Assembly (NCBI GenBank): GCA_017463985.1
Contig: JAFUEH010000025.1
Span: 62,001-126,000, forward strand
Length of the DNA: 64,000 nucleotides
Direction of reading: 5' to 3'
Origin: Eubacterium sp.
GTDB lineage: Bacteria; Bacillota; Clostridia; Oscillospirales; Acutalibacteraceae
The notes under the pieces are model-generated. The model was given only the letters and a program-made list of their open reading frames with translations, searched no databases and had not been told where the DNA came from. The translations under genes and the position numbers were made by a program. Positions 47,377-56,478 of this stretch are shown here, piece after piece; position 1 is the first letter of the stretch, and each line of letters starts with the position of its first letter.

Positions 47377-47934
47377 ATGATTTCTGCAGGTGATTTCAGA
47401 AACGGTGTAACTTTTGAAGAGGACGGCAACGTTTTGCAGGTTATTGAATTCCAGCACGTAAAGCCGGGTAAGGGCGCTGCTTTTGTCAGAACAAAGACAA
47501 AGAACGTGATTACCGGTTCTGTTGTTGAAAAGAGCTACAACCCGTCCGCGAAGTACCCGACGGCTTATATTGAAAGAAAGGACATGGCTTATTCCTACAA
47601 CGACGACGGTATGTACTATTTCATGGATAATGAAACTTATGACATGATCCCGGTTGCAGAGGCTGACCTGCCGGATAACTTCCGTTTTGTAAAGGAAAAT
47701 GATATTTGTAAGATCCTGTCCTATAAGGGGAAGGTGTTTGGCGTAGAGCCGCCGACCTTCGTGACCTTAGAGGTTACGCACACAGAGCCGGGTATGAAGG
47801 GCAATACAGCTACGAATACACTCAAGCCGGCGACGGTGGAAACCGGTGCAGAGATCCGCGTACCGCTCTTCATCAACGAAGGCGATATGATCCGCATCGA
47901 CACCAGAACCTGCGAGTATATGGAAAGAGCATAA
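47377..47934 (+). CDS. efp: Translation elongation factor P
   Basis: A 185-residue factor, standard length. It relieves ribosome stalling at polyproline. The modifiable loop residue is Lys32 in VKPGKGAAF, and the C-terminal OB domain carries [20 protein letters not shown] and [13 protein letters not shown]. No EpmA/EpmB genes for lysylation are near; in Firmicutes the loop lysine is often modified by other routes or left bare. Probably co-transcribed with aroQ and the next gene. Confidence 0.97.
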   Translation: MISAGDFRNGVTFEEDGNVLQVIEFQHVKPGKGAAFVRTKTKNVITGSVVEKSYNPSAKYPTAYIERKDMAYSYNDDGMYYFMDNETYDMIPVAEADLPDNFRFVKENDICKILSYKGKVFGVEPPTFVTLEVTHTEPGMKGNTATNTLKPATVETGAEIRVPLFINEGDMIRIDTRTCEYMERA

Positions 47935-47968
47935 ACCGCTAACTGATTGAACAGGAAAGGATATTGTT

Positions 47969-48391
47969 ATGGAAACAAAAGAAAGCTTAGGATATCTGAA
48001 GGGTTTGGCAGAAGGGCTGGATATTGACGAAGCGTCAAAGGAAGGCAAGGTTCTGAAGGCGATCATCAAGGTGCTCGACGAGCTGGTGGAGGATATTGAC
48101 ACCATGACCGAGGGCTTAATGGAACTTGGCGACGATCTTGACGCAGTGGATGAGGATCTCGCTTCCCTTGAGGAGTTTGTCTATGACGAGGATGACTGCT
48201 GCTGTGACGATGACTACGACGAGGATGATGTTGAGTTTGAAGTAGAGTGCCCGAGCTGCGGTGCAGAAATCACCGTTGATGAGGAAACCGTACTGGAGGG
48301 CAAATTTGAGTGCCCTGAATGCGGTGAGGTGCTCGAATTTGAATTCGATGATTGCGACGACGAGGATTGCGACTGTCATCACCACGAATAA
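47969..48391 (+). CDS. CD1247-type zinc-ribbon protein
   Basis: A 140-residue acidic protein behind AGGAAAGGA. Residues 1-65 form helices typical of the CD1247 N-terminal domain (LGYLKGLAEGLDIDEASKEG, a coiled-coil-like stretch after it). The C-terminal part has CPSCG and CPECG pairs of a zinc ribbon, then a Cys/Asp/His-rich tail (DCDDEDCDCHHHE). Widespread in Clostridia next to efp; function unknown, possibly metal or nucleic-acid related. Confidence 0.85.
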   Translation: METKESLGYLKGLAEGLDIDEASKEGKVLKAIIKVLDELVEDIDTMTEGLMELGDDLDAVDEDLASLEEFVYDEDDCCCDDDYDEDDVEFEVECPSCGAEITVDEETVLEGKFECPECGEVLEFEFDDCDDEDCDCHHHE

Positions 48392-48415
48392 ATCATTATT
48401 GATACAATAATAAAA

Positions 48416-48452
48416 ATCCGGAGGTCAACGGTTGGCCTCCGGATCGTTTTTT
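48416..48452. terminator. Bidirectional terminator
   Basis: ATCCGGAGG (48416-48424) pairs with CCTCCGGAT (48436-48444), followed by Ts and preceded by As, between converging genes. It ends the aroQ-efp transcript on the + strand and the antiporter/HD operon on the minus strand. Confidence 0.9.
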
Positions 48453-49152
48453 ATTCATAGCTTATTTGTGTGCTTGTTTCCAGACTCTTTTCCAGCAGCG
48501 CTTGACCCGTCGTGTAGGCGGCGCGTACCTCGCGCAGCATATCGTTGTAAAAGGAAACGGCCGTTTGGCGGCGCTCGGCGGCGATTATCTGTCCGCGCGC
48601 TGTGTAAAACCGTGCATAGAGCTTTTCCAGCTTGAATTTATATTCCTGAAAGAAGGAGGGCAGGGAATCTGACGTGCCGTCCGATACCTTGCCGGTGCTG
48701 TCGAGACGGTAGAGCGGTTCGCCCTCCTTACCGTTATATACCAGCGTGCGCGCAATGCCCAGCGTGCCGGTAGCGTCGATCTTATCAGCGTCAAAGAGAA
48801 TCTTTGCTTCGAGGCTTTCCGGCGGATTATTGCCGCGGAAGCGGTGTGTGCCGATGCAATGCTTGACAGCGGCAGCGAACGGCTCTGAAAAGCTGTTTTC
48901 CGTCAGAAAGATGTATGCCTTTTCCGCACCGACCTGCGCATGGCAAAGCGCCGGGTTTTCAAATTGTTCCTTCCGGCCAATGTCGTGCAGCAGGCAGGCG
49001 GCGATCAAAACATCCCAATCGGCGGCAGGCTCAGTAGCGGCGATGTCCAGCGCCGTATACAGAACGCGGTATACGTGCTCGCGGTCGTGCGCGCTGTCCT
49101 GCATACACTGCTGCATATACTGCTCTAGCAGCTGATACGCTTCCTTATTCAT
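48451..49152 (-). CDS. HD-domain phosphohydrolase
   Basis: A 233-residue protein of the YedJ-type HD family. Metal-binding residues: His in HDREHV near residue 23, the HD pair in LLHDIGR near 55 and Asp in DADKID near 120. Such enzymes hydrolyse phosphate from nucleotides; substrate unknown. It is the second gene of a minus-strand operon, starting one base after the antiporter stop. Confidence 0.87.
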   Translation of the reverse strand: MNKEAYQLLEQYMQQCMQDSAHDREHVYRVLYTALDIAATEPAADWDVLIAACLLHDIGRKEQFENPALCHAQVGAEKAYIFLTENSFSEPFAAAVKHCIGTHRFRGNNPPESLEAKILFDADKIDATGTLGIARTLVYNGKEGEPLYRLDSTGKVSDGTSDSLPSFFQEYKFKLEKLYARFYTARGQIIAAERRQTAVSFYNDMLREVRAAYTTGQALLEKSLETSTQISYE

Positions 49153-49153
49153 G

Positions 49154-50236
49154 TTATTTTAACACCACTGATACGACGTAGCCGATATAGCCTGCCAGCA
49201 TAACAGCGCCCTGCCAGCGTCGGAATTTTTGTGAAATAATTGTCGGCAGCACGGCGATCACGATGGCGATCATGCATACCACCATGTCGATCGTAACAGA
49301 AGAAACGGATACGGCTAATGCACCGTTGCCCTTGCCCATCGAAATGAAGGAACAGATCGGCAGGATGAGCGTCAGGTCGATGATGTTGGCGCCGAGGATA
49401 TTGCCGACGGAAAGCGCGCCTTCCTTTTTGCGCAGCGCAGTGATCGTGGTGACCAGCTCAGGCAGGGAGGTACCGATCGCAACGGCAATGACGCTGATCA
49501 AACGCTGCGGCACGTGCATCTGCAGCGCCAGTTCCGTTCCGGCATTCACCAGCAGCTCCGCGCCTACGACAGTACCGAGCGCACCGATGATGAATTTACC
49601 GACGTTCATGACCCAGTCCTTGCCGGTTACGTTATCCTTGGTAGGAACGATATCATCCTCGTTCTGCAGGCCGATACCGCTCGGACTCGGTTCGATCTGC
49701 GTGTTCGCATTTTTCATGGAAATAAAGTTTTCAATAAAGAAAGCAATGAATATAATGATAAGAGCTACCGTTCCGACGGTCGACAGGGAATAATAATCCT
49801 GCGTCTCGTTCTCGATGGTCAGCGTCGTTTTTGCCGTGAAGATAGAGCCGAGCACCAGACCGGCGGAGGCAAGGAACATTAAAATCGCTTTCGGCGCAAA
49901 TTCCTTGCGTTTAACGGCGAACGGCATACAGACGATGAACACGGCCATGATCATTGCCGTGTTGGCGGTAACAGAGCCGATGGCATTGCCGGCAGCCATG
50001 TCTACGTTGCCTTTGACGGTGGCGGCAATGCTGACGATCATTTCCGGCAGCGTTGTGGCAATAGATACGATCGTAGCGCCGATCACAAACTTCGGTACGC
50101 CCAGTACCTCTGCGATCCAGCTGGCGCTGTCAACGAACCAGTCGCCCCCTTTGATGATCAGTACAAGACCGATAATAAAAAAGATAGCCGTCGCCCAAAT
50201 CGGCGTACTTGCAAAAAATGTCGCTAAAAATTCCAT
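49154..50236 (-). CDS. Calcium/sodium antiporter (CaCA family)
   Basis: A 360-residue membrane protein with ten or so spans in two inverted halves. Each half has the ion-binding alpha repeat: GATIVSIATTLPEMIVS near residues 45-61 and AIGTSLPELVTTI in the second half. A hydrophilic loop (about 165-190) separates the halves. It exchanges Na+ or H+ for Ca2+ across the membrane. Start at 50236 (minus) follows GAGGGTGAG; the longer reading frame has no ribosome site. First gene of the operon with the HD hydrolase. Confidence 0.92.
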   Translation of the reverse strand: MEFLATFFASTPIWATAIFFIIGLVLIIKGGDWFVDSASWIAEVLGVPKFVIGATIVSIATTLPEMIVSIAATVKGNVDMAAGNAIGSVTANTAMIMAVFIVCMPFAVKRKEFAPKAILMFLASAGLVLGSIFTAKTTLTIENETQDYYSLSTVGTVALIIIFIAFFIENFISMKNANTQIEPSPSGIGLQNEDDIVPTKDNVTGKDWVMNVGKFIIGALGTVVGAELLVNAGTELALQMHVPQRLISVIAVAIGTSLPELVTTITALRKKEGALSVGNILGANIIDLTLILPICSFISMGKGNGALAVSVSSVTIDMVVCMIAIVIAVLPTIISQKFRRWQGAVMLAGYIGYVVSVVLK

Positions 50237-50279
50237 TTTCTCACCCTCGTATTGCATAGTTAGCAATGATTACCAAAAT

Positions 50280-50309
50280 ACTATACCTTATTATTTTATG
50301 GTTTGTCAA
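50280..50309 (-). promoter_or_regulatory. Promoter of antiporter operon
   Basis: Minus strand TTGACA (50304-50309), 18 bases, TATAGT (50280-50285), about 40 bases before the start codon. Confidence 0.82.
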
Positions 50310-50349
50310 GGCTAATTAAAACGGTGTAAGAAAGTATTAATAAATAGTG

Positions 50350-50378
50350 TTGATTTTAAAATCACTTCTTGGTATAAT
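50350..50378 (+). promoter_or_regulatory. Promoter of CapA-like gene
   Basis: TTGATT (50350-50355), 17 bases, TATAAT (50373-50378); start near 50385, about 50 bases before the ATG. Confidence 0.8.
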
Positions 50379-50436
50379 AAAGTGATTTATTGGCGAAAGC
50401 AATATTCGCCGTGATACGAAAGAAGTGCTGTTTTCA

Positions 50437-51654
50437 ATGGCTGAACATAAAAAAACATCCAAACTGAATATCCGGCGCTTACTGCCCTTCCTTGTACCGT
50501 TTTTGGTGGCAGCAATCGTGATCAGCTCGTTGGCGATCGCCGGCCATATCACGCGTTCGAGGACGAAACTCGCGCCTGCTGACCGGACGGAAGCAACGAC
50601 TGCCGCGCCGACTGAGAATGATACAGAGGACGCAAAGGTCACCTTAGTCGCAGTAGGCGATAACCTAATTCATCTGCCGATCGTCACCTCCGGTGAACAG
50701 GAGGACGGATCGCTGCGCTATGATAGCCTGTATGAGGCGATCGCACCGTATATCCAAGCCGCGGACCTGGCGGTGATCAATCAAGAGACGCCGCTCGGTG
50801 GCGACAGCTTCGATTACAGCGGTTATCCTGTGTTTAATACACCGTGGGAGATCGGTGATGCCGCTGTGAACGCCGGCTTTGATGTGTTCACCTGCGCCAC
50901 GAATCACGCGATGGATATGGGTACTGCCGGTGTGGAGAAGGAGCTGGAATTTTTCTCTAAGTATCCTGATGTGCTGCACCTGGGTACGCATCTGACAGAG
51001 GAGGATTACCGTACCGTTACTTATACAACGGTCAACGGAATCACCTTTGCACTGCTGAACTATACCTACGGTACGAACGGTATTGCGATTCCTGAGGATA
51101 AGCCGTATCTGATCGATATCCTCGAGGAGGAAAAGGTAAGTGCCGACGTGACAGAGGCACGCGAAAATGCAGATGTTGTGATCGTTTTTCCGCATTGGGG
51201 CACGTCTAACAGCCATGATATCAGTGAACAGCAGCAAAGCTATACGCAGCTGTTTTCCGAGCTGGGCGTGGATATTGTGATCGGTACGCATCCGCACGTG
51301 CTGCAAAAGGTCGAGTGGGTGACGAATGAGGATACCGGTAAGGAGATGCTGGTGTATTATTCCTTGGGTAACTTTATTTCCCATCAGGTCAATCTGGAAC
51401 AGCTGTGCGGCGGTATGGCGGAAATTACTGTTGAACGCGTCGGCGGCGAAACCAAAGTAACGGATGCGAAGCTGGCACCGCTGGTGACCTTCTATGAGCG
51501 CACCGGTGATAATTACAGCTTTTGCGTTTACCGTTTAAGTGATTATACCGATGATTTGGCGGCGCGCCAGTCACAGGACGGTGCTACCGTCAGCTATTTT
51601 ACCGAACTCGCAAAGCAGAATGTCAGCGAAGAATTTTTAGATATGACTGCCTAA
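50437..51654 (+). CDS. CapA-family (PGA_cap) membrane-anchored phosphoesterase-like protein
   Basis: A 405-residue protein. One membrane span near the start (about 16-40) anchors an outer domain of the CapA/metallophosphatase fold: VTLVAVGDNLIHLPIV, then INQETPLGG, CATNHAMDMG, IVFPHWGTS and VIGTHPHVLQKVEW carry the metal-binding Asp/Asn/His residues. CapA is known for poly-gamma-glutamate export, but stand-alone copies are common in Clostridia with unknown substrates. The start could be GTG 50425; ATG 50437 is preferred. glnA follows but has its own spacing. Confidence 0.85.
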   Translation: MAEHKKTSKLNIRRLLPFLVPFLVAAIVISSLAIAGHITRSRTKLAPADRTEATTAAPTENDTEDAKVTLVAVGDNLIHLPIVTSGEQEDGSLRYDSLYEAIAPYIQAADLAVINQETPLGGDSFDYSGYPVFNTPWEIGDAAVNAGFDVFTCATNHAMDMGTAGVEKELEFFSKYPDVLHLGTHLTEEDYRTVTYTTVNGITFALLNYTYGTNGIAIPEDKPYLIDILEEEKVSADVTEARENADVVIVFPHWGTSNSHDISEQQQSYTQLFSELGVDIVIGTHPHVLQKVEWVTNEDTGKEMLVYYSLGNFISHQVNLEQLCGGMAEITVERVGGETKVTDAKLAPLVTFYERTGDNYSFCVYRLSDYTDDLAARQSQDGATVSYFTELAKQNVSEEFLDMTA

Positions 51655-51720
51655 CAGCGTCAATATTCTCCGATTGCGGAGCGTAACGATATATTCAGTT
51701 ATTAGTTAAAGGAGAAAACT

Positions 51721-53064
51721 ATGGCTAAGTACACAAAGGAAGCAATTTTAAAAGAGGCAAAGGAAAACGACGTTGAATTTGTCAGGCTGCAGTTTACCGA
51801 CCTTTTCGGTATCATGAAGAACGTGTCGATCACGACTTCACAGCTGGAAAAGGCGCTGGACAATCAATGTATGTTCGACGGCTCCTCTATTGACGGGTTT
51901 GTCAGAATTGACGAAAGCGATATGTATCTGCACCCTGATTTTGATACCTGGGCGCTGTTTCCGTGGCGTAAAAATTCTAATGCGCAGACAGGTCGTCTGA
52001 TTTGCTCAGTTTATAAAGCGGATAATGTAACGCCGTTCGAAGGCGATCCCCGTAACGTGCTGCAGCGCGTGATCGACAAGGCGGCCGCCATGGGCTTTGG
52101 CTTTAACTGCGGTCCGGAGTGCGAATTCTTTTTATTCCAGCTGGATGAGGAAGGACGCCCCACGCTCGAGCCGGGCGACTATGCCGGCTATTTTGACCTG
52201 AATCCGATCGACCATGGCGAAAACTGCCGCCGTGATATTTGCTTAGCGTTGGAGGAAATGGGCTATACGATTGAGGCGGCCCATCATGAATGCGCTCACG
52301 GCCAGCACGAAATTGATTTCCAATTCGGTGAGGTAATGACCTCCGCTGACCGTGTAATGACCTTTAAGCACGTTGTAAAAACGTATGCTACAAAGCACGG
52401 CCTGCACGCTACCTTTATGCCCAAGCCGATTTACGGTATTGCCGGCAGCGGTATGCATACCAATATGTCCCTTTATGACCTAAAAACCGGCAAGAATGTA
52501 TTTGATGATCCTGACGGCGAGCTGGGTCTTTCTAAGGAGGCGCACGCCTTTATTGCCGGTATTTTGGCGCACGTCAAGGGTCTGACCGTTGTTGCCAATC
52601 CGACGGTGAATTCCTATAAGCGTTTGGTGCCGGGTTACGAAGCGCCTACGTATCTTTCCTGGTCTACCTCTAACCGTTCTGTGCTGGTGCGCGTACCGGC
52701 TTCCCGCGGCAAGGGAACGCGTGTAGAACTGCGTTCACCGGATCCGACCTGTAATCCGTATCTCGAAATGGCGCTTTGCCTGGCAGCCGGTCTGGACGGT
52801 ATTGAAAAGGGCATGACGCCGCCGGAGCCGATCGACTATAATGTGTTCGATATGTCCAATAAGGAGCTTGACAAGGCCAGCGTGGATTCACTGCCTGCTT
52901 CCTTAGAGGAGGCAATCCGCGAAGCAGAGGCGGATCCGCTGATCCGTGAAACGCTGGGCGATCACGTATATAAGAACTACATAGCGGGTAAAAAGCGCGA
53001 GTGGAAGGAATATTCCGTGCAGGTGACAAAGTGGGAAACCGACCGCTATATGAAGAATCACTGA
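51721..53064 (+). CDS. glnA: Glutamine synthetase, type I
   Basis: A 447-residue enzyme, the short GSI-alpha type of Firmicutes. It makes glutamine from glutamate, ammonia and ATP. Hallmarks are [32 protein letters not shown], the [16 protein letters not shown] stretch and NRSVLVRVP with the Glu flap later. No adenylylation tyrosine segment is present, so feedback inhibition is more likely. AAAGGAG precedes the ATG. No GlnR-type operator is obvious upstream. Confidence 0.97.
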   Translation: MAKYTKEAILKEAKENDVEFVRLQFTDLFGIMKNVSITTSQLEKALDNQCMFDGSSIDGFVRIDESDMYLHPDFDTWALFPWRKNSNAQTGRLICSVYKADNVTPFEGDPRNVLQRVIDKAAAMGFGFNCGPECEFFLFQLDEEGRPTLEPGDYAGYFDLNPIDHGENCRRDICLALEEMGYTIEAAHHECAHGQHEIDFQFGEVMTSADRVMTFKHVVKTYATKHGLHATFMPKPIYGIAGSGMHTNMSLYDLKTGKNVFDDPDGELGLSKEAHAFIAGILAHVKGLTVVANPTVNSYKRLVPGYEAPTYLSWSTSNRSVLVRVPASRGKGTRVELRSPDPTCNPYLEMALCLAAGLDGIEKGMTPPEPIDYNVFDMSNKELDKASVDSLPASLEEAIREAEADPLIRETLGDHVYKNYIAGKKREWKEYSVQVTKWETDRYMKNH

Positions 53065-53080
53065 TCCTATTTTCGCAATC

Positions 53081-54265
53081 ATGAAATATTTACTGGAATA
53101 TATTGAAAAGTACGGCTCCTCCTATTTTATTGAGGAGCCGATCAACGAAATAGACATTCTGATATTCTCACAGCTGATCTACAATAACTTCAAAGGGATC
53201 GTAGAAAGGAATCAGCCTATCTCTCTCCAGGAAGCAGCAGCAAAATTTTACGAAGAGTATACAAAAACGGATGTGGAGGCGTTGTTGGATGTGGCGAAAA
53301 GAGCGGCCGTGCTGCTGTCTGCCTGCGCCAATACAAAGCGCTTTGGCGAGGTACAGCTGGCGCATTTCATCGATAATATCAATGACGAGCTGGACAAGCA
53401 GATCTGCGCGGTGAATTTTGTTTTGCCGGAGGGTACGCGCGTGGTGGCCTTCAGAGGCACGGACGCGACGGTGACCGGCTTTAAGGAATCCGCCATGCTG
53501 GCATATATGTTTCCGGTGCCGGCGCAGATTGAAGCGCTCCATTATTTTCAGGAAACGGCAATGCTCAGCCACGGTAAGGTGTATACCTGCGGCCATTCCA
53601 AGGGCGGCAACCTGGCAATCTATGCAGCCGTCAGCTGTTCCAATTCGCTGCAGCGCAAGCTGACCGGCGTTTATGCGTTTGATGCGCCGGGCTTTCCTGA
53701 CTGGTTTTTTGAGCGTTATGAATATCACCAAATTCGGGATAAAATCAACATTTATACGCCACAATTGTCGATTATCGGCCGCGCGCTGGTGATGGAAAAG
53801 GAACCGATCATTGTCTCCAGCGACGCAAAGCTGGCGCACCAGCACAGCGTGGCTACCTGGGTGATCGAGGATAAGGCTTTTCGCAGGATGGAGATGTACG
53901 GCGAGGAGTCGGACCGTATTGCCGCTTACCTGAACGAGCTAGTGGATTATATCGGAGAGGATGATTTAGAGGCGTTTTACGATGCCATGGAGGAAACGGC
54001 AACACGCCTTGGCATCAGCGATTTTTACGATTTGAAAACAGTGGACACCAATCTGCTCACGATCGTGATCGACTCGATTCAAACGCTGGATCCGGAGCAA
54101 AAGGAACGCTTCCGCTCCCTTGTGTTTAAGGTGGCGACAGATGCGGCAAAGGGCTATTTCTCCGACGCTAAGAATAAGGCGAAAACGGTGCTGAAAAATG
54201 TTACCGGCAAGCTGCCCTTTACCGGTAGAAAAAAGGCAGAGGGTACAGAATCGGACAACAAATAA
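53081..54265 (+). CDS. DUF2974 (Mbeg1-like) alpha/beta hydrolase
   Basis: A 394-residue protein of the DUF2974 family. The lipase-like core (about 110-300) has VAFRGTDATVTGFKES, where the lid and oxyanion residues lie, the nucleophile elbow GHSKGGNLA with Ser near residue 171 and an Asp in FDAPGF. The C-terminal 90 residues are helical and basic. The N-terminal codons 11-20 form a strong inverted repeat in the RNA. No signal peptide; likely a cytosolic esterase/lipase of unknown substrate. Sixteen bases after glnA, possibly co-transcribed. Confidence 0.82.
   Translation: MKYLLEYIEKYGSSYFIEEPINEIDILIFSQLIYNNFKGIVERNQPISLQEAAAKFYEEYTKTDVEALLDVAKRAAVLLSACANTKRFGEVQLAHFIDNINDELDKQICAVNFVLPEGTRVVAFRGTDATVTGFKESAMLAYMFPVPAQIEALHYFQETAMLSHGKVYTCGHSKGGNLAIYAAVSCSNSLQRKLTGVYAFDAPGFPDWFFERYEYHQIRDKINIYTPQLSIIGRALVMEKEPIIVSSDAKLAHQHSVATWVIEDKAFRRMEMYGEESDRIAAYLNELVDYIGEDDLEAFYDAMEETATRLGISDFYDLKTVDTNLLTIVIDSIQTLDPEQKERFRSLVFKVATDAAKGYFSDAKNKAKTVLKNVTGKLPFTGRKKAEGTESDNK
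53113..53140 (+). other. Strong hairpin inside the start of the DUF2974 gene
   Basis: CGGCTCCTC (53113-53121) and GAGGAGCCG (53132-53140) form a perfect 9-bp stem with a 10-base AT-rich loop, codons 11 to 20. Two Ser/Glu-Glu codon stretches cause it. It may slow translation early or affect read-through from glnA; no T-run follows. Confidence 0.55.
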
Positions 54266-54280
54266 TACTATTTGTATAAC

Positions 54281-54317
54281 GCAGGACTTTCGGTTGAAAA
54301 GTCCTGTGCTTTTTTTA
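54281..54317 (+). terminator. Intrinsic terminator
   Basis: CAGGACTTT (54282-54290) pairs with AAAGTCCTG (54298-54306), followed by a short spacer and a run of eight Ts. Ends the glnA-DUF2974 transcript. Confidence 0.93.
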
Positions 54318-54363
54318 CCAAAATCCGCTGAAAAATTTCTTTGATAATTGATAAAATTAGCTA

Positions 54364-54391
54364 TTGAAATTTAGTCAATATAATGTATAAT
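54364..54391 (+). promoter_or_regulatory. Promoter of the rRNA-methylase to smc gene run
   Basis: TTGAAA (54364-54369), 16 bases, TATAAT (54386-54391). The genes from 54470 to past 61547 are so close or overlapping that this promoter may serve all of them. Confidence 0.7.
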
Positions 54392-54469
54392 ATTTATTAT
54401 TATAGACAAGTGATTGTTTTAAACGTAACGGAGCGCATGGCTCAACGAATTAGCACAACGGAGATGTGT

Positions 54470-55240
54470 ATGGAAAGAATCACAAGCAGAAATAATAGTA
54501 TTGTTAAGGACACCAAAAGGCTGATGGCCTCCTCCTCCGAACGGGCAAAACAAGCGCTGTTTGTGCTGGAAGGGGCAAGGCTTTGCTTTGATGTCCTTAA
54601 TTCTGTTTATGAGCCGGCTTATGTGATGATGACGCAGGAGGCTTACGATCGGTACGGCGATACGGCTAAGGCGTTGATACAGCGCAGTGAACGTGCCTAT
54701 CTGATCAGCCGCGAGGTGGCGGATAAGCTAGGCGATACCGGCAGTACACAAGGCATTTTTGCGGTATGTCATCAACCGGCGCCTGCCGTTCCAACCGGTG
54801 GCCGGCTGCTGGTGCTGGACCGTCTGCAGGATCCGGCGAACGTCGGTACGGTCTTGCGAACGGCGGAAGCGCTCGGGATTGACGGGATCATTACGTACCG
54901 GTGCTGCGATGTATATAACCCAAAGGTGCTGCGGGCTACGATGGGCGGCGTGCTGCGCATGACTCCTTATGATGCAGAGGACCTGACGGCGTTGCTGCAG
55001 CAGCTGAAAAAAACGCATCGGCTGGTTGCGACAGTGCCGGACGCTGCTGCCTGCAGCATTACCGAGGCGGACTTATCCGTGCCGTGCGCCTGTGTGATCG
55101 GCAATGAGGCGAACGGCGTCTCCGAAGCGGTGTTGGCACTGGCCGATGAACGGGTGACAATTCCGATGCAGGGCAAGGCGGAAAGCCTGAATGCCGGTGC
55201 TGCGGCCGCCATCGCAATGTGGGAAATGGTGAGGGCTTGA
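54470..55240 (+). CDS. TrmH/SpoU family RNA 2'-O-methyltransferase
   Basis: A 256-residue enzyme. ATG 54470 follows GGAG at 6 bases; a longer frame upstream has no ribosome site. Residues about 10-105 are the substrate-binding N-domain (RNNSIVKDTKRLMASSS). The knotted SpoU domain has LDRLQDPANVGTVLRTAEAL, then CVIGNEANGVSEAV and IPMQGKAESLNAGAAAAIAM, the three AdoMet/knot motifs. It methylates ribose in rRNA or tRNA; which base cannot be told, though RlmB-like rRNA activity is usual. Only one base separates it from dprA. Confidence 0.9.
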   Translation: MERITSRNNSIVKDTKRLMASSSERAKQALFVLEGARLCFDVLNSVYEPAYVMMTQEAYDRYGDTAKALIQRSERAYLISREVADKLGDTGSTQGIFAVCHQPAPAVPTGGRLLVLDRLQDPANVGTVLRTAEALGIDGIITYRCCDVYNPKVLRATMGGVLRMTPYDAEDLTALLQQLKKTHRLVATVPDAAACSITEADLSVPCACVIGNEANGVSEAVLALADERVTIPMQGKAESLNAGAAAAIAMWEMVRA

Positions 55241-55241
55241 T

Positions 55242-56453
55242 ATGCAGGTTCAGACGATCCATTATTGGCTTTGGCTGCAAAAGGCGCTCGGCGTCGGTGC
55301 TTCGATCAAAAAGCTGCTGGCGCATTTCGGTACAGCCGGCGCACTTTATCACAGCAGTATCATTGATTGGAAAACCAGCTGCTGCCTGACAGAAAAGCAA
55401 ATTGAAAAGCTCGCCGCGACGGAACTTGCTTCGGTACAGCGTACGGTGGATATTTGTGAGCGTAACGGCTGGGAAATCATCTCTTATGAAGATGTGCGCT
55501 ATCCGGATTGCCTCAGAAATATCAAAAATCCGCCTGCGGTGCTGTTCGTCAGAGGGTATCTGCCTGCGTTTGACCGAACGCTATCGATCAGTGTAGTCGG
55601 TACGCGCGAGGCGTCGCCTTACGGACTGAAGAGTGCGCGGCTGTTATCAAAGGGCTTGGCAAAAGGCGGCGCGGTGATCGTCAGCGGCGGTGCGCTCGGT
55701 ATTGATTCAGAAGCGCATAAGGGCGCTTTAGAGGCCGGCGGCGTTACCTGTGTGGTGCTGGGCAGTCCGCTGGACAGCAGCTATTTGAAAACCAATGCTG
55801 CCCTGCGTGAAAAAATTGTGCAAAACGGCGGCGCGTTGGTGACGGAGTTTCCGCCCGGTGCTGCAGTAGGCAAGGGCAATTTCCCGATCCGTAACCGTAT
55901 TATCAGCGGTCTGTCCGACGCCGTGCTGGTGATAGAGGCCGGTGTGAAGAGCGGCTCCGCTATCACTGCTAAAATCGCGATGGAGCAGGGACGCGATGTC
56001 TTTGCCGTGCCTTCCTCGATTTTGGATATCCACTTCTGTTCTACTAACGAACTGATCGAGAACGGCGCGTTCGTAGCCACCTCACCGAAATCAGTGCTCC
56101 GGCATTATGCAGACTGTTATGTTGACGTTGAGCCGTCAAGAGCCGGAACGATGTACCAGCTGCTGGCGGAGGAAAACGGCATGCCGGTTGCTGATGCGCC
56201 GCAACCAAAGCAATATACCTTTGAGGATATGGAACAGCAACGTGCGGCACAGACGGTGCGCACGGAAGCATACCGTCATCTCAACGAAACGGAAACCGTC
56301 GTCTACGAAGCGATCTGCGACGGCGTCACAGCGATCTACGAGCTGTCAGAAAAAACAAATTTATCGGAACAACGCTTGCTGTCTACCTTGACAGTGCTGG
56401 AGATCAAGGGCTTGATCACAAAGCTTTCCGGCAGCCGATACCAAGCGAAATAG
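55242..56453 (+). CDS. dprA: DNA processing protein DprA
   Basis: A 403-residue DprA/Smf protein. It loads RecA onto incoming single-stranded DNA during natural transformation. Residues about 1-70 are a SAM-like domain; the Rossmann core (about 80-290) has VVGTREASPYG, IVSGGALGIDSEAHKGAL, and NFPIRNRIISGLSDAVLVIE. The C-terminal winged-helix (about 340-403) ends in LTVLEIKGLITKLSGSRYQ. The gene order dprA-topA is conserved in Firmicutes. Confidence 0.95.
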   Translation: MQVQTIHYWLWLQKALGVGASIKKLLAHFGTAGALYHSSIIDWKTSCCLTEKQIEKLAATELASVQRTVDICERNGWEIISYEDVRYPDCLRNIKNPPAVLFVRGYLPAFDRTLSISVVGTREASPYGLKSARLLSKGLAKGGAVIVSGGALGIDSEAHKGALEAGGVTCVVLGSPLDSSYLKTNAALREKIVQNGGALVTEFPPGAAVGKGNFPIRNRIISGLSDAVLVIEAGVKSGSAITAKIAMEQGRDVFAVPSSILDIHFCSTNELIENGAFVATSPKSVLRHYADCYVDVEPSRAGTMYQLLAEENGMPVADAPQPKQYTFEDMEQQRAAQTVRTEAYRHLNETETVVYEAICDGVTAIYELSEKTNLSEQRLLSTLTVLEIKGLITKLSGSRYQAK

Positions 56454-56478
56454 GACCGATCGAAAGGATATATAAGGA

